Shown here one piece after another: positions 18,031 to 27,301 of a DNA stretch of 49,405 nt. This DNA comes from Gammaproteobacteria bacterium. Lineage in GTDB: Bacteria > Pseudomonadota > Gammaproteobacteria > Pseudomonadales > Azotimanducaceae. The notes beneath the pieces were generated by a model that was not told the origin of the DNA, did no database searches, and saw only the letters and a list, made by a program, of their open reading frames with translations. The translations under genes and the position numbers were made by a program. The stretch is from assembly GCA_018666555.1 (NCBI GenBank), contig JABIZD010000125.1, forward strand, positions 1-49,405, given 5' to 3'. How positions within the stretch are numbered: position 1 is the first letter of the stretch; each line of letters opens with the position of its first letter.

Positions 18031-18297
18031 CTACAAAACCATACGCACGGCTTTCACCTGCTTTAATTCAGCAAACATCGAGGCTATCTGTTGTTCGTTG
18101 AGTGCCCAGAACTTAATCGTTAAAGATTCATACTTGCCGTTTCGACTGGGCCGCAACATGGAGTTAGCCAAAGTACACTTGGCGTCATAGCGATTCACTA
18201 TACTCAGCACCTCATTTGTATAATCAGGCGAAGCTTCACCAATAATTTTAATGGGGTAGTCGCAAGGGAATTCGATTTTCGGTGGCTTATCCTTCAT
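18031..18297 (-). CDS. ybeD: YbeD/DUF493 family protein
   Basis: 88 residues, the family's usual size. It matches the ACT-like YbeD fold: 'IEFPCDYPIKIIGEA', 'RPSRNGKYESLTI' and an ending in 'VKAVRMVL'. Its function is unsettled. Its place between dacA and lipB is conserved in many gammaproteobacteria, and it is packed three bases from each neighbour. Confidence 0.92.
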   Translation of the reverse strand: MKDKPPKIEFPCDYPIKIIGEASPDYTNEVLSIVNRYDAKCTLANSMLRPSRNGKYESLTIKFWALNEQQIASMFAELKQVKAVRMVL

Positions 18298-18300
18298 GGG

Positions 18301-19461
18301 CTATACAGCTGAAGTATCACCGGAAATCAATTCCGTAAAAAAAAGCCTCACCTCGTCCCAGATCCGCCCCAAAAAGCCCGCTTCGGCAACAGCATTGAGG
18401 GCTAGTACCGGCCTTTCAACCAGAATTTCCCCGTCTAGCATTAAGGTCAGGGTTCCGAGTGCCTGGCCTTTAGTTAATGGTGCCTTGATGACCGGGTCTA
18501 CCTGAATCCTGGCAGTGAGCTGGTCGCGCTGGCCACGAGGAATAGTCAAAGCCAGGTTGTCTTCGACACCGAGTTGAATCGATTCGTGGAGGCCACCCCA
18601 AACCTTGACTTTTCGCAAGCGATCTCCGGCTCTATATAAATCAACGGTTTCAAAAAATCTGAACCCATAGGTTAATAGCTTCTGTGTTTCGCTGGCTCTA
18701 TTACGTTCAGAATCTGCGCCCATCACCACCGAAATCAATCGGGTTCCGTTCTGCTCCGAAGATGCTACCAGGCAGTATCCGGCCGCCTTGGTATAACCCG
18801 TCTTAACCCCATCAACATTCTCGTTCCTGAACAACAGGGAATTTCGATTCGCCTGCCTGATATCGTTGTAGGTGAAATACTTTTCCCGGTATAGCTTATA
18901 GTGCTCCGGGTAGCCCTCAATGAGCGCTGAGGTCAATCTCGCCAAGTCCGCTGCCGTTGTATAATGCGCCTCGTCAGGTAATCCAGTTGCATTCCTGAAC
19001 TGGCTATTAGGCATGCCTATGACTGCGGCTTGAGCATTCATCAATTCAGAGAAAGTCTCTTCACTTCCGGCAACAAATTCAGCCATTGCCACACTGGCAT
19101 CGTTCCCGGAATGGATAATAATGCCGCGTAGTAGATCCTCGACAGAAATCGAGGTGCCTTCCTGGATAAACATTCTCGACCCTTCCATCCTCCAGGCTTT
19201 GACACTCACCGGCACTGAATCAGATAGTTTTATCCGGCCCTGCTTAATCTCTGAGGCGATGACATAACTGGTCATTATTTTCGTCAGGCTAGCTGGCGGC
19301 AGCCTCACCTGGGAATTGTGCTCGGCAAGAATTTTGCCGGTAGTAGAATCAATAAGAATATAACCTTCAACCGCCAACTGCGGTGCTGAGGGTATAATCA
19401 AGGGCGCTGCTGTCGTCTTAAGCACCCAAAACAAAAACATTACAAATACAATTTTTGGCAT
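18301..19461 (-). CDS. dacA: D-alanyl-D-alanine carboxypeptidase (PBP5/6 family)
   Basis: 386 residues from ATG 19461; a GTG two codons earlier at 19467 is less well spaced from GGAAG. It trims the terminal D-Ala of peptidoglycan stem peptides. An N-terminal signal is followed by the penicillin-binding triad S58-L-T-K61, 'HSGND' and 'VKTGYT'. The C-terminus has a beta domain and ends in a helix ('RIWDEVRLFFTELIS') suited to membrane anchoring. Confidence 0.95.
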   Translation of the reverse strand: MPKIVFVMFLFWVLKTTAAPLIIPSAPQLAVEGYILIDSTTGKILAEHNSQVRLPPASLTKIMTSYVIASEIKQGRIKLSDSVPVSVKAWRMEGSRMFIQEGTSISVEDLLRGIIIHSGNDASVAMAEFVAGSEETFSELMNAQAAVIGMPNSQFRNATGLPDEAHYTTAADLARLTSALIEGYPEHYKLYREKYFTYNDIRQANRNSLLFRNENVDGVKTGYTKAAGYCLVASSEQNGTRLISVVMGADSERNRASETQKLLTYGFRFFETVDLYRAGDRLRKVKVWGGLHESIQLGVEDNLALTIPRGQRDQLTARIQVDPVIKAPLTKGQALGTLTLMLDGEILVERPVLALNAVAEAGFLGRIWDEVRLFFTELISGDTSAV

Positions 19462-19513
19462 TTTCACTATCTTCCAGGTATCGGCCTATTCTAACGCGAG
19501 TTACGCCAAGCTG

Positions 19514-20389
19514 CTAATGAGTCTCCACCCTGATCGGTTGCCCCAACTGTAATTCCACTAAAATAGAGTTGATTCCTGATTCGTCTGCTGCCGACTGAAT
19601 CGGTCCAATCCAGACTTTATTTAAGGCGATTTGATCGTTTTCGCTTTGTAATACCTGAACGGTGACATCTAACCCCTCACGCTCCAGCAGGCTGGCCACC
19701 CGATCCCGCAAACGACTCGCTCCACCAACCCGTTCAAAGACGCCAATTTGCAAATAGAGCCTGGTGATTGCTTTGTCAGGTTTATCACTAGCCACCCTAT
19801 CCGGGTAATTTAACTCATCCAAAGCCTCTACCACTACTGGCACGGTACCCTTGTTAGAAAAGCCCAGTTTAACTGCCGCCTGATAGGAAAGATCAATTAA
19901 ACGATCATCGTGGAAGGGACCTCGATCATTAACCCGGACGATCACTTTTGCGCCATTTTCTAAATTAGTCACCCTGACCAAAGAGGGTAATGGCAGCGCT
20001 TTATGCGCTGCAGTCAGCTCGTACATATCATAAACTTCACCATTGGCGGTCAACCGACCATGAAATTTCTTTCCATACCAGGATGCTATGCCAACCTCTA
20101 CATAGCCTAAACTTTCCTCCATCACCTCATAAGTGTCACCATAGACAACATAGCGCTTTGGCTTTGGCTTTGGAGTCGCTTGCAGGACACCCTCAGTACT
20201 TTCAGGAAGAGAATCTGCTGCACTGCTAATCTCATCCAGGGACGGCACAACCGAAAGCTCATCAGTGATAACAGGCTTGGGTTGCACCATCACCCGAAAC
20301 TGATTCGCGGCACATGCCGTTAATAGTAATATCGCCAGAAGCTGAATTCCCCTTGCAAGAACCTGCCTCTGCTGCAACCTGAAAATCAA
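19514..20389 (-). CDS. rlpA: RlpA-like septal ring lipoprotein, lytic transglycosylase family
   Basis: 291 residues. The lipoprotein signal has LLTAC with Cys26. A double-psi beta-barrel domain at about 97-195 contains 'GIASWYGKKFHGRLTANGE' and 'RVNDRGPF', the pattern of RlpA enzymes, which in Pseudomonas cut naked glycan strands. A C-terminal SPOR domain (about 210-290, 'YLQIGVF') binds denuded septal peptidoglycan. The ATG overlaps the mltB stop by four bases. Confidence 0.94.
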   Translation of the reverse strand: MIFRLQQRQVLARGIQLLAILLLTACAANQFRVMVQPKPVITDELSVVPSLDEISSAADSLPESTEGVLQATPKPKPKRYVVYGDTYEVMEESLGYVEVGIASWYGKKFHGRLTANGEVYDMYELTAAHKALPLPSLVRVTNLENGAKVIVRVNDRGPFHDDRLIDLSYQAAVKLGFSNKGTVPVVVEALDELNYPDRVASDKPDKAITRLYLQIGVFERVGGASRLRDRVASLLEREGLDVTVQVLQSENDQIALNKVWIGPIQSAADESGINSILVELQLGQPIRVETH

Positions 20390-21402
20390 TCAGGCTGTCC
20401 ATCAGGCACGGCACCTTGGGCTAATTGTTGGCTCAACTGAAAAACCGCCATAGCGTAAAGCCGGCTGTGGTTATAGCGAGTGATCACATAGAAGTTCTTC
20501 AGCCCAAGAAAATATTCAGGGCCGGCCTTGCCAATTAATTTCATTGGGCTGACTTTGCCCGTTTCTTCCATATCCAGATCATTCAGCAACCCGGCACGGC
20601 GAGCCTCTGTTTTCGTCATCGAAGGTTTTAAAGAAACATTAAACTCATCACTGGATAGCGGGCCCGGACCTTGAAGCCTCATCACGACTGCCTGGCCGGC
20701 AGCCCAACCATGCCGGTTAAGATAATTTGCAATACTGCCTATAGCATCAACCGGATCACTCCAAATATTTATCTGTGCATCGTTATCGAAATCAATTGCG
20801 TATTCCCTATAGCTACTGGGAATAAACTGTCCAAGTCCCATGGCTCCAGCATAGGAGCCCATCAGCGACTCCGGCTCCTTGCCCTGTTCTCTGGCAAGCA
20901 ACAACATATGCTTTAATTCACCCTTAAAAAACTGAGCTCTGGGCGGGTAATTAAATGCCAACGTACTCAGGGAATCCAGAACACGATAGCTACCCGTGTT
21001 TCTGCCATAGGAGGTCTCAACACCCAGAATTGCCGCGATAATCTCTGCTGGCACTCCAAACTTCTGCTCGGCTCGTTCCAGGATATCCCGATGGGTCCTG
21101 ATAAATTCCAAACCCTGCGATAAGCGCTTTTGAGTCAGGAAAATATCCTGGTATTTATCCCAGTGCAGAACCCGCTCAGCCGGCCTGGATATAGCATCGA
21201 TAATTCGCTGCTTGTACTCTGCCTGGGCAAATACCTCTATCAACTGCTGCCTGTCGAATCCTTCCTCAATCACCAACTCGTCTATAAAAGCCAACACCTC
21301 TGGGTGATTTTCATAAGAAGTAGTGGCAGCGCCTGCCCAGAAACTCCCCTGCAGAATCGCCAAAATAAATAATTGCACCCACCGTTTTATCATTGGTCTC
21401 AT
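20386..21402 (-). CDS. mltB: Membrane-bound lytic murein transglycosylase B
   Basis: 338 residues. It cleaves MurNAc-GlcNAc links with anhydro-ring formation. The N-terminus is a hydrophobic signal without a lipobox Cys, so it may be soluble in the periplasm. The catalytic Glu129 is in 'ILGVETSYGRNTGSYRV', followed by 'AGAMGLGQFIPSSYREYA'. Start could be ATG 21402 or ATG 21393. It lies 59 bases after rodA and is coupled to rlpA. Confidence 0.95.
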   Translation of the reverse strand: MRPMIKRWVQLFILAILQGSFWAGAATTSYENHPEVLAFIDELVIEEGFDRQQLIEVFAQAEYKQRIIDAISRPAERVLHWDKYQDIFLTQKRLSQGLEFIRTHRDILERAEQKFGVPAEIIAAILGVETSYGRNTGSYRVLDSLSTLAFNYPPRAQFFKGELKHMLLLAREQGKEPESLMGSYAGAMGLGQFIPSSYREYAIDFDNDAQINIWSDPVDAIGSIANYLNRHGWAAGQAVVMRLQGPGPLSSDEFNVSLKPSMTKTEARRAGLLNDLDMEETGKVSPMKLIGKAGPEYFLGLKNFYVITRYNHSRLYAMAVFQLSQQLAQGAVPDGQPD

Positions 21403-21461
21403 AAATAACTACTCTAGTTCTAGATACTGGTTAACTCTGATTGACTCACATCCAGATATTT

Positions 21462-22601
21462 TCACAAGGCAATTCGCCTGTGAGTATGAATAGACATCAT
21501 CAATCCAAATCCGGCAAACAAGGTCAGCATTGATGTTCCACCATAACTGATCAACGGCAACGGCACGCCAACCACCGGTAAGATACCTGAAACCATACCG
21601 ATATTCACAAACACATAAACGAAAAAAGTGAACGTGACGGTACCGGACACTAAACGACCAAAGGTATCCTGAGCATTGAGAGAAATCAGGATGCCCCTGA
21701 GTGTCAATAAAGCGTATAACAGGAGCAGTATCATCACACCGATAAAACCAAATTCCTCTGCCAGCACCGCAATAATAAAGTCTGTCGCGCTTTCCGGCAG
21801 AAAATTCAGATGTGATTGCGTACCCTGGAACAAGCCCTTGCCCGTCCATCCGCCAGATCCGATGGCAGTGGTCGATTGTATAATGTTCCAGCCGGCACCC
21901 AGGGGATCGCGTTCCGGATCAATTAGCGTAAGAATCCGCTGCCGCTGATAATCCCTGATAGTGAACCATAACAGTGGCGCCATTGCCAATATGGCCCCAC
22001 CTGCAGCAATGACTAGTCGCCAGGATATCCCTGCCAGCAGCAATACCAGAAAACCAGAGGATGCGATGATCACCGCTGTTCCAAGATCCGGCTGATCGGC
22101 GATTAGCAGCGCAGGAATAATAATCATCAGCAGGCACAGACCAATCTGTTTACCCCCTGGTGGTAAATGCCGGTCATTGAGGTACCAGGCCAGCATCAGC
22201 GGCAAAGCCAGTTTCATCAATTCAGAGGGCTGAAAACCAATCAAACCAGGAATTCTCAACCATCGTTTGGAGCCATTCACTTCGAAACCAAACGGGTAAA
22301 TCAACACCAGCAGAAGGATCGCACCGGCATAGAACCAGGGTGCCAGCCTGAGGTAGATATGAGGAGGGAACTGTGCCAGCAAGAACATCACCACCACAGC
22401 GATCCCGATTCGGGCCAACTGGCTGATAAACAGTTCCTGCTGTTGTCCTATCGCACTATTGAGAACTACCAACCCGTACAGGATGATGACGCTAATGATA
22501 GCTACCAGAAAAAAATCAAGATGGATTATTTCACCAAGACTACGAGTCTTGGTAAATCCCCCGGAAATCTCCGGCAGCCGACGAACAAAATCCTGACTCA
22601 T
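21462..22601 (-). CDS. rodA: Peptidoglycan glycosyltransferase RodA (SEDS family)
   Basis: 379 residues with about ten membrane segments. RodA polymerises lipid II during elongation in partnership with PBP2. Family features include 'KRWLRIPGLIGFQPSELMKLA', 'LPESATDFIIAVLAEEFGFIG' (the conserved SEDS Asp and Glu region) and the C-terminal 'PVVGVPLPLISYGGTS'. The ATG overlaps the mrdA stop (ATGA), so synthase and transpeptidase are translated together. Confidence 0.97.
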   Translation of the reverse strand: MSQDFVRRLPEISGGFTKTRSLGEIIHLDFFLVAIISVIILYGLVVLNSAIGQQQELFISQLARIGIAVVVMFLLAQFPPHIYLRLAPWFYAGAILLLVLIYPFGFEVNGSKRWLRIPGLIGFQPSELMKLALPLMLAWYLNDRHLPPGGKQIGLCLLMIIIPALLIADQPDLGTAVIIASSGFLVLLLAGISWRLVIAAGGAILAMAPLLWFTIRDYQRQRILTLIDPERDPLGAGWNIIQSTTAIGSGGWTGKGLFQGTQSHLNFLPESATDFIIAVLAEEFGFIGVMILLLLYALLTLRGILISLNAQDTFGRLVSGTVTFTFFVYVFVNIGMVSGILPVVGVPLPLISYGGTSMLTLFAGFGLMMSIHTHRRIAL

Positions 22602-24511
22602 TGCAAACCTGCCGCTAACCGGTGCACTGCAATTTCAGCAGACTGATCTGATTTCAACAGATAGTGATCGATGACCTGTCTTGCTACCGGTGCTGCGAAT
22701 TCACTTCCACCTCCGCCATTTTCTACAATCACCGCTAAAGCTATGCGAGGGTTTTCTATGGGTGCAAAGGCAATGAACCAGGCATGTTTACGCTGCCTCT
22801 CATCTATTTCCGACTCTTCATACTCTTCACCCTGCTTGATTCCAATCACCTGAGCAGTTCCAGATTTACCCGCCATCCGATAGGAAAGACCTCTACCTAT
22901 ATGGGACCATGCAACCCCATTTTCACCTAACCTTTGGTTGCCACGATGGACCACCATCTCCATAGAATCGATGATGTGATCCCAAGCAGAATCAGGCACA
23001 TGTTTGAATTCAGGCTTAAAATTATCTTCAAAGCTAGAAAAATCGCGGTTTGATACCATTCGAGGCCTATGCCAGACACCGCGGTTGGCCATCATGGTAG
23101 CCGCCGTTGCTAATTGCAGAGGTGTAACCAGTAAATCACCTTGTCCGATCGCAATATTGACAGTATCCCCTGGAAACCACTGTTTCTTACGATTCATCTG
23201 CATCCATGTTCGGCTCGGCAAAAGTCCAGCTCGCGCTTCAGGGAGGTCTGCAATCGTTACCCGACCCAAACCGAACAGGCTCAATTGGTCATGAATAAGA
23301 TCAATCCCTAAATCTACGGCTAATTGATAGAAATAGACATTACAGGAGCGATAAATGGCTTTCTGGAGATTGACCCTGCCATGCCCGCCGGTACCCGTTT
23401 TACTCCAGTTCCAGTCCCTGTACAAACGTTCACTATTAGACAGCTTGAACCATCCCGGGTCGTCAATCGTTAACTCTGGCGTAATGCTCCCGGTAGAAAG
23501 ACCGACCAGGCCTAAAAAAGGCTTGATGGTTGACCCTGGCTGGTACTGGCCCTGCAAAGCGCGATTAAATAGAGGCAAATCCGGAGAGTCTCTTAAGGCT
23601 GCATAATCAGCAAATGAAATACCCTCAATAAATAAATTAGGGTCGTAGGAGGGGTTACTCAGCATGGCGAGAATACCGCCATTACTTGGGTCGATAGCGA
23701 CCACTGCTCCACGCCGATCTCCCAGGGCATCCCTGGCGACAGCCTGTAGAGAGGTATCAAGGAAGAGCTCTAAATTCACCCCGGGTTCGGGAGCAACAGA
23801 CTCGATTATCTGGGTTATTCTACCCAGGGCATTCACTTCCACACGGTCATAGCCGACAGCCCCGAGCAATGATGCCTCATAGAACCTTTCCACACCCAAT
23901 TTGCCAATGTGGTCTGTGGCAGCGTAAGTCGATTTATCAATGACCAGGCTATCCTGATCATTGATTCTCCGTACCGAACCGACGGCATGCGCTAACAAAG
24001 GACCAAACGGATAATGTCGAACCAGTTGGGCCTCGACACTAACACCTGGAAGCCGCATCCTGTTGGCCTCTATTCGGGCAATATCCTCCTCCCCGAGTTG
24101 GAAAAGTAACGGTATCTTTTCAAATGGCCGGGATTTTCTTTTGATCTTTTTATAAAAAGCCTGCTTCTGCTCATCATTTATCTGTACATAGGACTCTAGA
24201 TTCAGCAGCAACGCGTCAAGAGACTCTACACGCTCAGGGGTAACCGTCAGGTCGTGAGAAGTTGCGTTATCCGCAATCAGCACGCCGTGTCGATCAAATA
24301 TCAGGCCTCGAACAGGCGCCCTGGGTTGGAACTGAATCCTGTTCTTGTCAGACTTGGTTACAAAGTCCTCATGCAGGAAAAGCTGCAGATAAGCCATCCT
24401 GAAGACTAATACAGACAAGAGTATCAGCAGTATGCCAGCGCCTATCCCAGCCCGCTCGACATAAACCTGACTTTCTCCCTGATGATCTTTTATAAACTGG
24501 GGAGCAGCCAT
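22598..24511 (-). CDS. mrdA: Penicillin-binding protein 2 (elongation transpeptidase)
   Basis: 637 residues. One membrane anchor at about 20-45 is followed by the PBP dimerisation region and a transpeptidase domain with active site S327-T-I-K330, S389-C-N391 and K549-S-G551. It cross-links peptidoglycan along the side wall with RodA. It starts one base after the rlmH stop and overlaps rodA by four bases. Confidence 0.97.
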   Translation of the reverse strand: MAAPQFIKDHQGESQVYVERAGIGAGILLILLSVLVFRMAYLQLFLHEDFVTKSDKNRIQFQPRAPVRGLIFDRHGVLIADNATSHDLTVTPERVESLDALLLNLESYVQINDEQKQAFYKKIKRKSRPFEKIPLLFQLGEEDIARIEANRMRLPGVSVEAQLVRHYPFGPLLAHAVGSVRRINDQDSLVIDKSTYAATDHIGKLGVERFYEASLLGAVGYDRVEVNALGRITQIIESVAPEPGVNLELFLDTSLQAVARDALGDRRGAVVAIDPSNGGILAMLSNPSYDPNLFIEGISFADYAALRDSPDLPLFNRALQGQYQPGSTIKPFLGLVGLSTGSITPELTIDDPGWFKLSNSERLYRDWNWSKTGTGGHGRVNLQKAIYRSCNVYFYQLAVDLGIDLIHDQLSLFGLGRVTIADLPEARAGLLPSRTWMQMNRKKQWFPGDTVNIAIGQGDLLVTPLQLATAATMMANRGVWHRPRMVSNRDFSSFEDNFKPEFKHVPDSAWDHIIDSMEMVVHRGNQRLGENGVAWSHIGRGLSYRMAGKSGTAQVIGIKQGEEYEESEIDERQRKHAWFIAFAPIENPRIALAVIVENGGGGSEFAAPVARQVIDHYLLKSDQSAEIAVHRLAAGLQ

Positions 24512-24512
24512 A

Positions 24513-24980
24513 TCACTTATGGTAGGGATGATTGTTAAGGTAAGACCAGCCCCGGTATAACTGTTCGGCCACTAGTACCCGGACCAGGTAATGGGGAAAG
24601 GTCAGCTCGGATAAACTCCAGATCAAGTCAGCCCTATCCAGACAGTTTGAAGACAAGCCATCAGGCCCACCAATGACTATTTGTACCAGCTTCTGACGCT
24701 GATACCAGTCCTTCATCTTCAAGGCCAGGGTTTCGGTCGACCACATTTTGCCGCGAAGATCCAAGGCGACGACAAAAGCGCTGGGCTGAACGTGCTTAAG
24801 CAAATTATCCTCCTCCTCTTTCTGCAACCTGGCAACTGAATCCTGTTTTCTTCGTTTTGCCGTAGGCCATTGCCTTAAGATGAGTTCGCTTTCCCTGGGC
24901 AGCCGTTTCTGAAATTCGAGAAAACCCTCAGAGATCCAGTCCGGTGGCCTGGTACCCGCTGCAAGTAGCTCAACCTTCAC
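24513..24980 (-). CDS. rlmH: 23S rRNA pseudouridine-1915 N3-methyltransferase
   Basis: 155 residues, SPOUT methyltransferase. It methylates pseudouridine 1915 in helix 69. 'VIGGPDGLS' is the cofactor knot, and the C-terminus 'SLSELTFPHYLVRVLVAEQLYR' through 'NHPYHK' is diagnostic. It starts with GTG, inside the last 11 bases of rsfS, with AGGAG upstream. This rsfS-rlmH-mrdA order is conserved. Confidence 0.97.
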   Translation of the reverse strand: MKVELLAAGTRPPDWISEGFLEFQKRLPRESELILRQWPTAKRRKQDSVARLQKEEEDNLLKHVQPSAFVVALDLRGKMWSTETLALKMKDWYQRQKLVQIVIGGPDGLSSNCLDRADLIWSLSELTFPHYLVRVLVAEQLYRGWSYLNNHPYHK

Positions 24981-25329
24981 TTGGGGGTTCTTCTCCTGAC
25001 CTTTTAGGCCTCAGACTCCATAGGTTTTCAAGATCATAGAAATCTCTAACTGATGGAATCATGACATGAACAATCACATCAATCAGATCCACTAGAATCC
25101 ATTCTCCCTCTTCAAAACCCTCCACACCCAGGACCTGAAACTGGTTTTCCTTGGCTGCGTCAATGACATTCCGGGCAAGCGCTTTAACCTGTCGATTTGA
25201 GTTTCCACTTACCACAATCATCAGATCTGCTATATCACTCTGGCCAGAAATATCCAAAACAGTTATATGCTCACCTTTTATGTCATCCAGGGCATTGACT
25301 ACCAGGGTTTCAAGGCTCTTTACATTCAT
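24970..25329 (-). CDS. rsfS: Ribosomal silencing factor RsfS
   Basis: 119 residues from ATG 25329, which overlaps the nadD stop in ATGA; a TTG at 25350 in the same frame is less likely. It binds uL14 and blocks subunit joining when nutrients are low. Seen are 'DISGQSDIADLMIVVSGNSNRQVKALA', 'GEWILVDLIDVIVHVM' and 'FYDLENLW', all typical. Its partner uL14 is encoded at 43247-43615 in this window. Confidence 0.96.
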   Translation of the reverse strand: MNVKSLETLVVNALDDIKGEHITVLDISGQSDIADLMIVVSGNSNRQVKALARNVIDAAKENQFQVLGVEGFEEGEWILVDLIDVIVHVMIPSVRDFYDLENLWSLRPKRSGEEPPSEG

Positions 25330-26003
25330 GACGACAGATTTCCCTTCCAATTTTCTACCCCGTACAAATTTTCATTAAAAATATACTCGATAACCTTGTC
25401 TTCCATTAAATCAGTTGGTCGAGATCCTGACTTCAGCAGCTCTCTGATTCGGGTGGCTGAAATGTCGACTGCCTCTACCGGTAGATACGCTATCCGACCG
25501 GCATGCCGCTTCTGCAACTGGCTAATCCCAGCAACCTTGCAGCGAGCCTCAAGCAGTTGCATTGGACTGGTGAGATTATACTCGCTCACAGCGCGTTGCA
25601 GGATGACAATATGAACATAATCCAATAAATCCTGCCACAGTTTCCATTCTGGAAGCTTCTGGTAAGCATCATACCCCATCAAAAAGTAGATTCTGCTCGG
25701 CGCGGGGAATTCCTGCCGCAAACTGCGCAAGGTATCAATGGAATAGGACACACCACCTCTTTCAAGTTCACAACCATCGACATTAAAACCTGACTGCCCT
25801 GCAACTGCGAGGTTTAGCATGTCAAGCCGCTGCAGCGCCGTCGCACCCGGCACATCACGGTGTGGAGGTAATAGCGAAGGGATCAGGCGTATCTCTCCAA
25901 CACCCAGTTTATCAGCCGCTTGGCGGGCTAATCCGGTATGGCCGAGATGAACTGGATCGAAGGTACCACCCATGACAACAACGTCCACAGGGCTCGCCTT
26001 CAT
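25326..26003 (-). CDS. nadD: Nicotinate-nucleotide adenylyltransferase
   Basis: 225 residues. It adenylates nicotinate mononucleotide in NAD synthesis. 'GGTFDPVHLGH' is the nucleotidyltransferase motif with its HxGH element, and 'ISATRIRELL' is the C-terminal signature. The ATG shares one base with the proA stop (TAATG), and the 3' end is coupled to rsfS. Confidence 0.97.
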   Translation of the reverse strand: MKASPVDVVVMGGTFDPVHLGHTGLARQAADKLGVGEIRLIPSLLPPHRDVPGATALQRLDMLNLAVAGQSGFNVDGCELERGGVSYSIDTLRSLRQEFPAPSRIYFLMGYDAYQKLPEWKLWQDLLDYVHIVILQRAVSEYNLTSPMQLLEARCKVAGISQLQKRHAGRIAYLPVEAVDISATRIRELLKSGSRPTDLMEDKVIEYIFNENLYGVENWKGNLSS

Positions 26004-27265
26004 TAACGGATCTGTCCTTCTCCATGGACTATAAACTTCTGTGAAGTCAGGCCTTCTAAACCGACCGGTCCACGGGCATGCAGTTTATCCGTCGATATGC
26101 CGATCTCGGCACCAAGCCCATACTCAAAACCATCCGCGAATCGAGTAGATGTATTGACCATCACAGAACTAGAATCGATTTCTCTCAAGAAGCGATCTGC
26201 CTTGCTGACATTCTCTGTCACTATCGAATCAGTATGATTTGAACCAAAGGTACTAATATGGTCAATGGCGTCATCCAGGCCAGAACAGATTTTAATGGAT
26301 AGTATTGGCGCGTTATATTCTTCCCGCCAGTCCGCATCCGTTGCCTCAATACAAGCGATTTCGCCATTTAGTATCGTCGCAGTTTCCTGGCAGACCCTTA
26401 ACTCAACGCCTTCCGCAGACAAGGCTTTAGCCAGGTCGGGCAAAACGCAGTTAGCAACCTCTCGGTCAACCAGTAACGTTTCCATGGTATTACAGGTGGC
26501 ATAACGTTGCGTTTTTGCGTTCATGGCAATGGTATGAGCCATGCCTAGATCGGCCTCAGCATCTATGAAAACATGGCAAACACCATCAAGGTGCTTGAGA
26601 ACCGCTATTTTAGTCTCGGCACTAATCCGCTGAATCAAGCCCTTACCGCCCCTGGGAATTATCAGGTCAACGTAACCTGACATGGTCAGCAATTCTCCCA
26701 CAGCCTGCCGATCTACGGTATCAACAAGCTGGATGATCCCTGTATCCAGAGCGCTGTTCTCCAGGCCTTCATAAATACACCGATACAGTGCCCTGTTAGA
26801 CTCGATAGATTCGGAACCACCTCGAAGGATAACTGCATTTCCCGATTTCAGGCAGAGCCCAGCTGCGTCGATAGTCACATTAGGCCGGGATTCATAGATC
26901 ATTCCAATCACGCCGATTGGAACGCGCATCTTACTGATTTTTAAACCATTTGGCCTGATCACCCGGTCACTCATCTGCCCGACCGGATCTGGCAGGGCGA
27001 CTATCTGCTCGATTCCGCTGATTATATTTTCCAGAGCAAGCTCATTTAACGCCAGTCGATCCAGCGACGCCGAGTCCAGCCCTGCTGCGGCCGCTCTCTC
27101 CAGGTCTACCTTGTTTGCGGCCACAATCACATCAGTATGGGTACGGATGGCTCTGGCAATTTCCAGCAAAGCCGCATTTTTTTCTTCGGTAGAAGCTCGA
27201 CGAGCGGCGGCGGCGGCGGCTTTTGCAGTCACACCCAAACTAAGCATATACTCCTGTACAGTCAT
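26003..27265 (-). CDS. proA: Gamma-glutamyl phosphate reductase
   Basis: 420 residues, aldehyde dehydrogenase fold. It makes glutamate-5-semialdehyde in proline synthesis. The catalytic Cys is in 'QRYATCNTMETLLV', with 'VIGMIYESRPNVT' and 'ILRGGSESIESN' nearby. ATG 27265 has GAGG four bases upstream; ATG 27247 is also possible. The N-terminus has an alanine run from tandem GCC codons. It is divergent from the glycosylase gene, with only 36 bases between starts. Confidence 0.97.
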   Translation of the reverse strand: MTVQEYMLSLGVTAKAAAAAARRASTEEKNAALLEIARAIRTHTDVIVAANKVDLERAAAAGLDSASLDRLALNELALENIISGIEQIVALPDPVGQMSDRVIRPNGLKISKMRVPIGVIGMIYESRPNVTIDAAGLCLKSGNAVILRGGSESIESNRALYRCIYEGLENSALDTGIIQLVDTVDRQAVGELLTMSGYVDLIIPRGGKGLIQRISAETKIAVLKHLDGVCHVFIDAEADLGMAHTIAMNAKTQRYATCNTMETLLVDREVANCVLPDLAKALSAEGVELRVCQETATILNGEIACIEATDADWREEYNAPILSIKICSGLDDAIDHISTFGSNHTDSIVTENVSKADRFLREIDSSSVMVNTSTRFADGFEYGLGAEIGISTDKLHARGPVGLEGLTSQKFIVHGEGQIR

Positions 27266-27301
27266 AAAACCTCTTCATTACTCGCTCAGGTTACAGTATA
27301 C

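Noticed and set aside
21409-21849. 146-codon minus-strand frame overlapping the 3' half of rodA
   Set aside because: It is out of frame with rodA, whose own frame has clear SEDS motifs; the alternative product lacks family features.
27201-27220. Tandem GGC/GCC triplets near the proA start
   Set aside because: They encode an alanine run in the ProA N-terminal helix and are explained by coding sequence.
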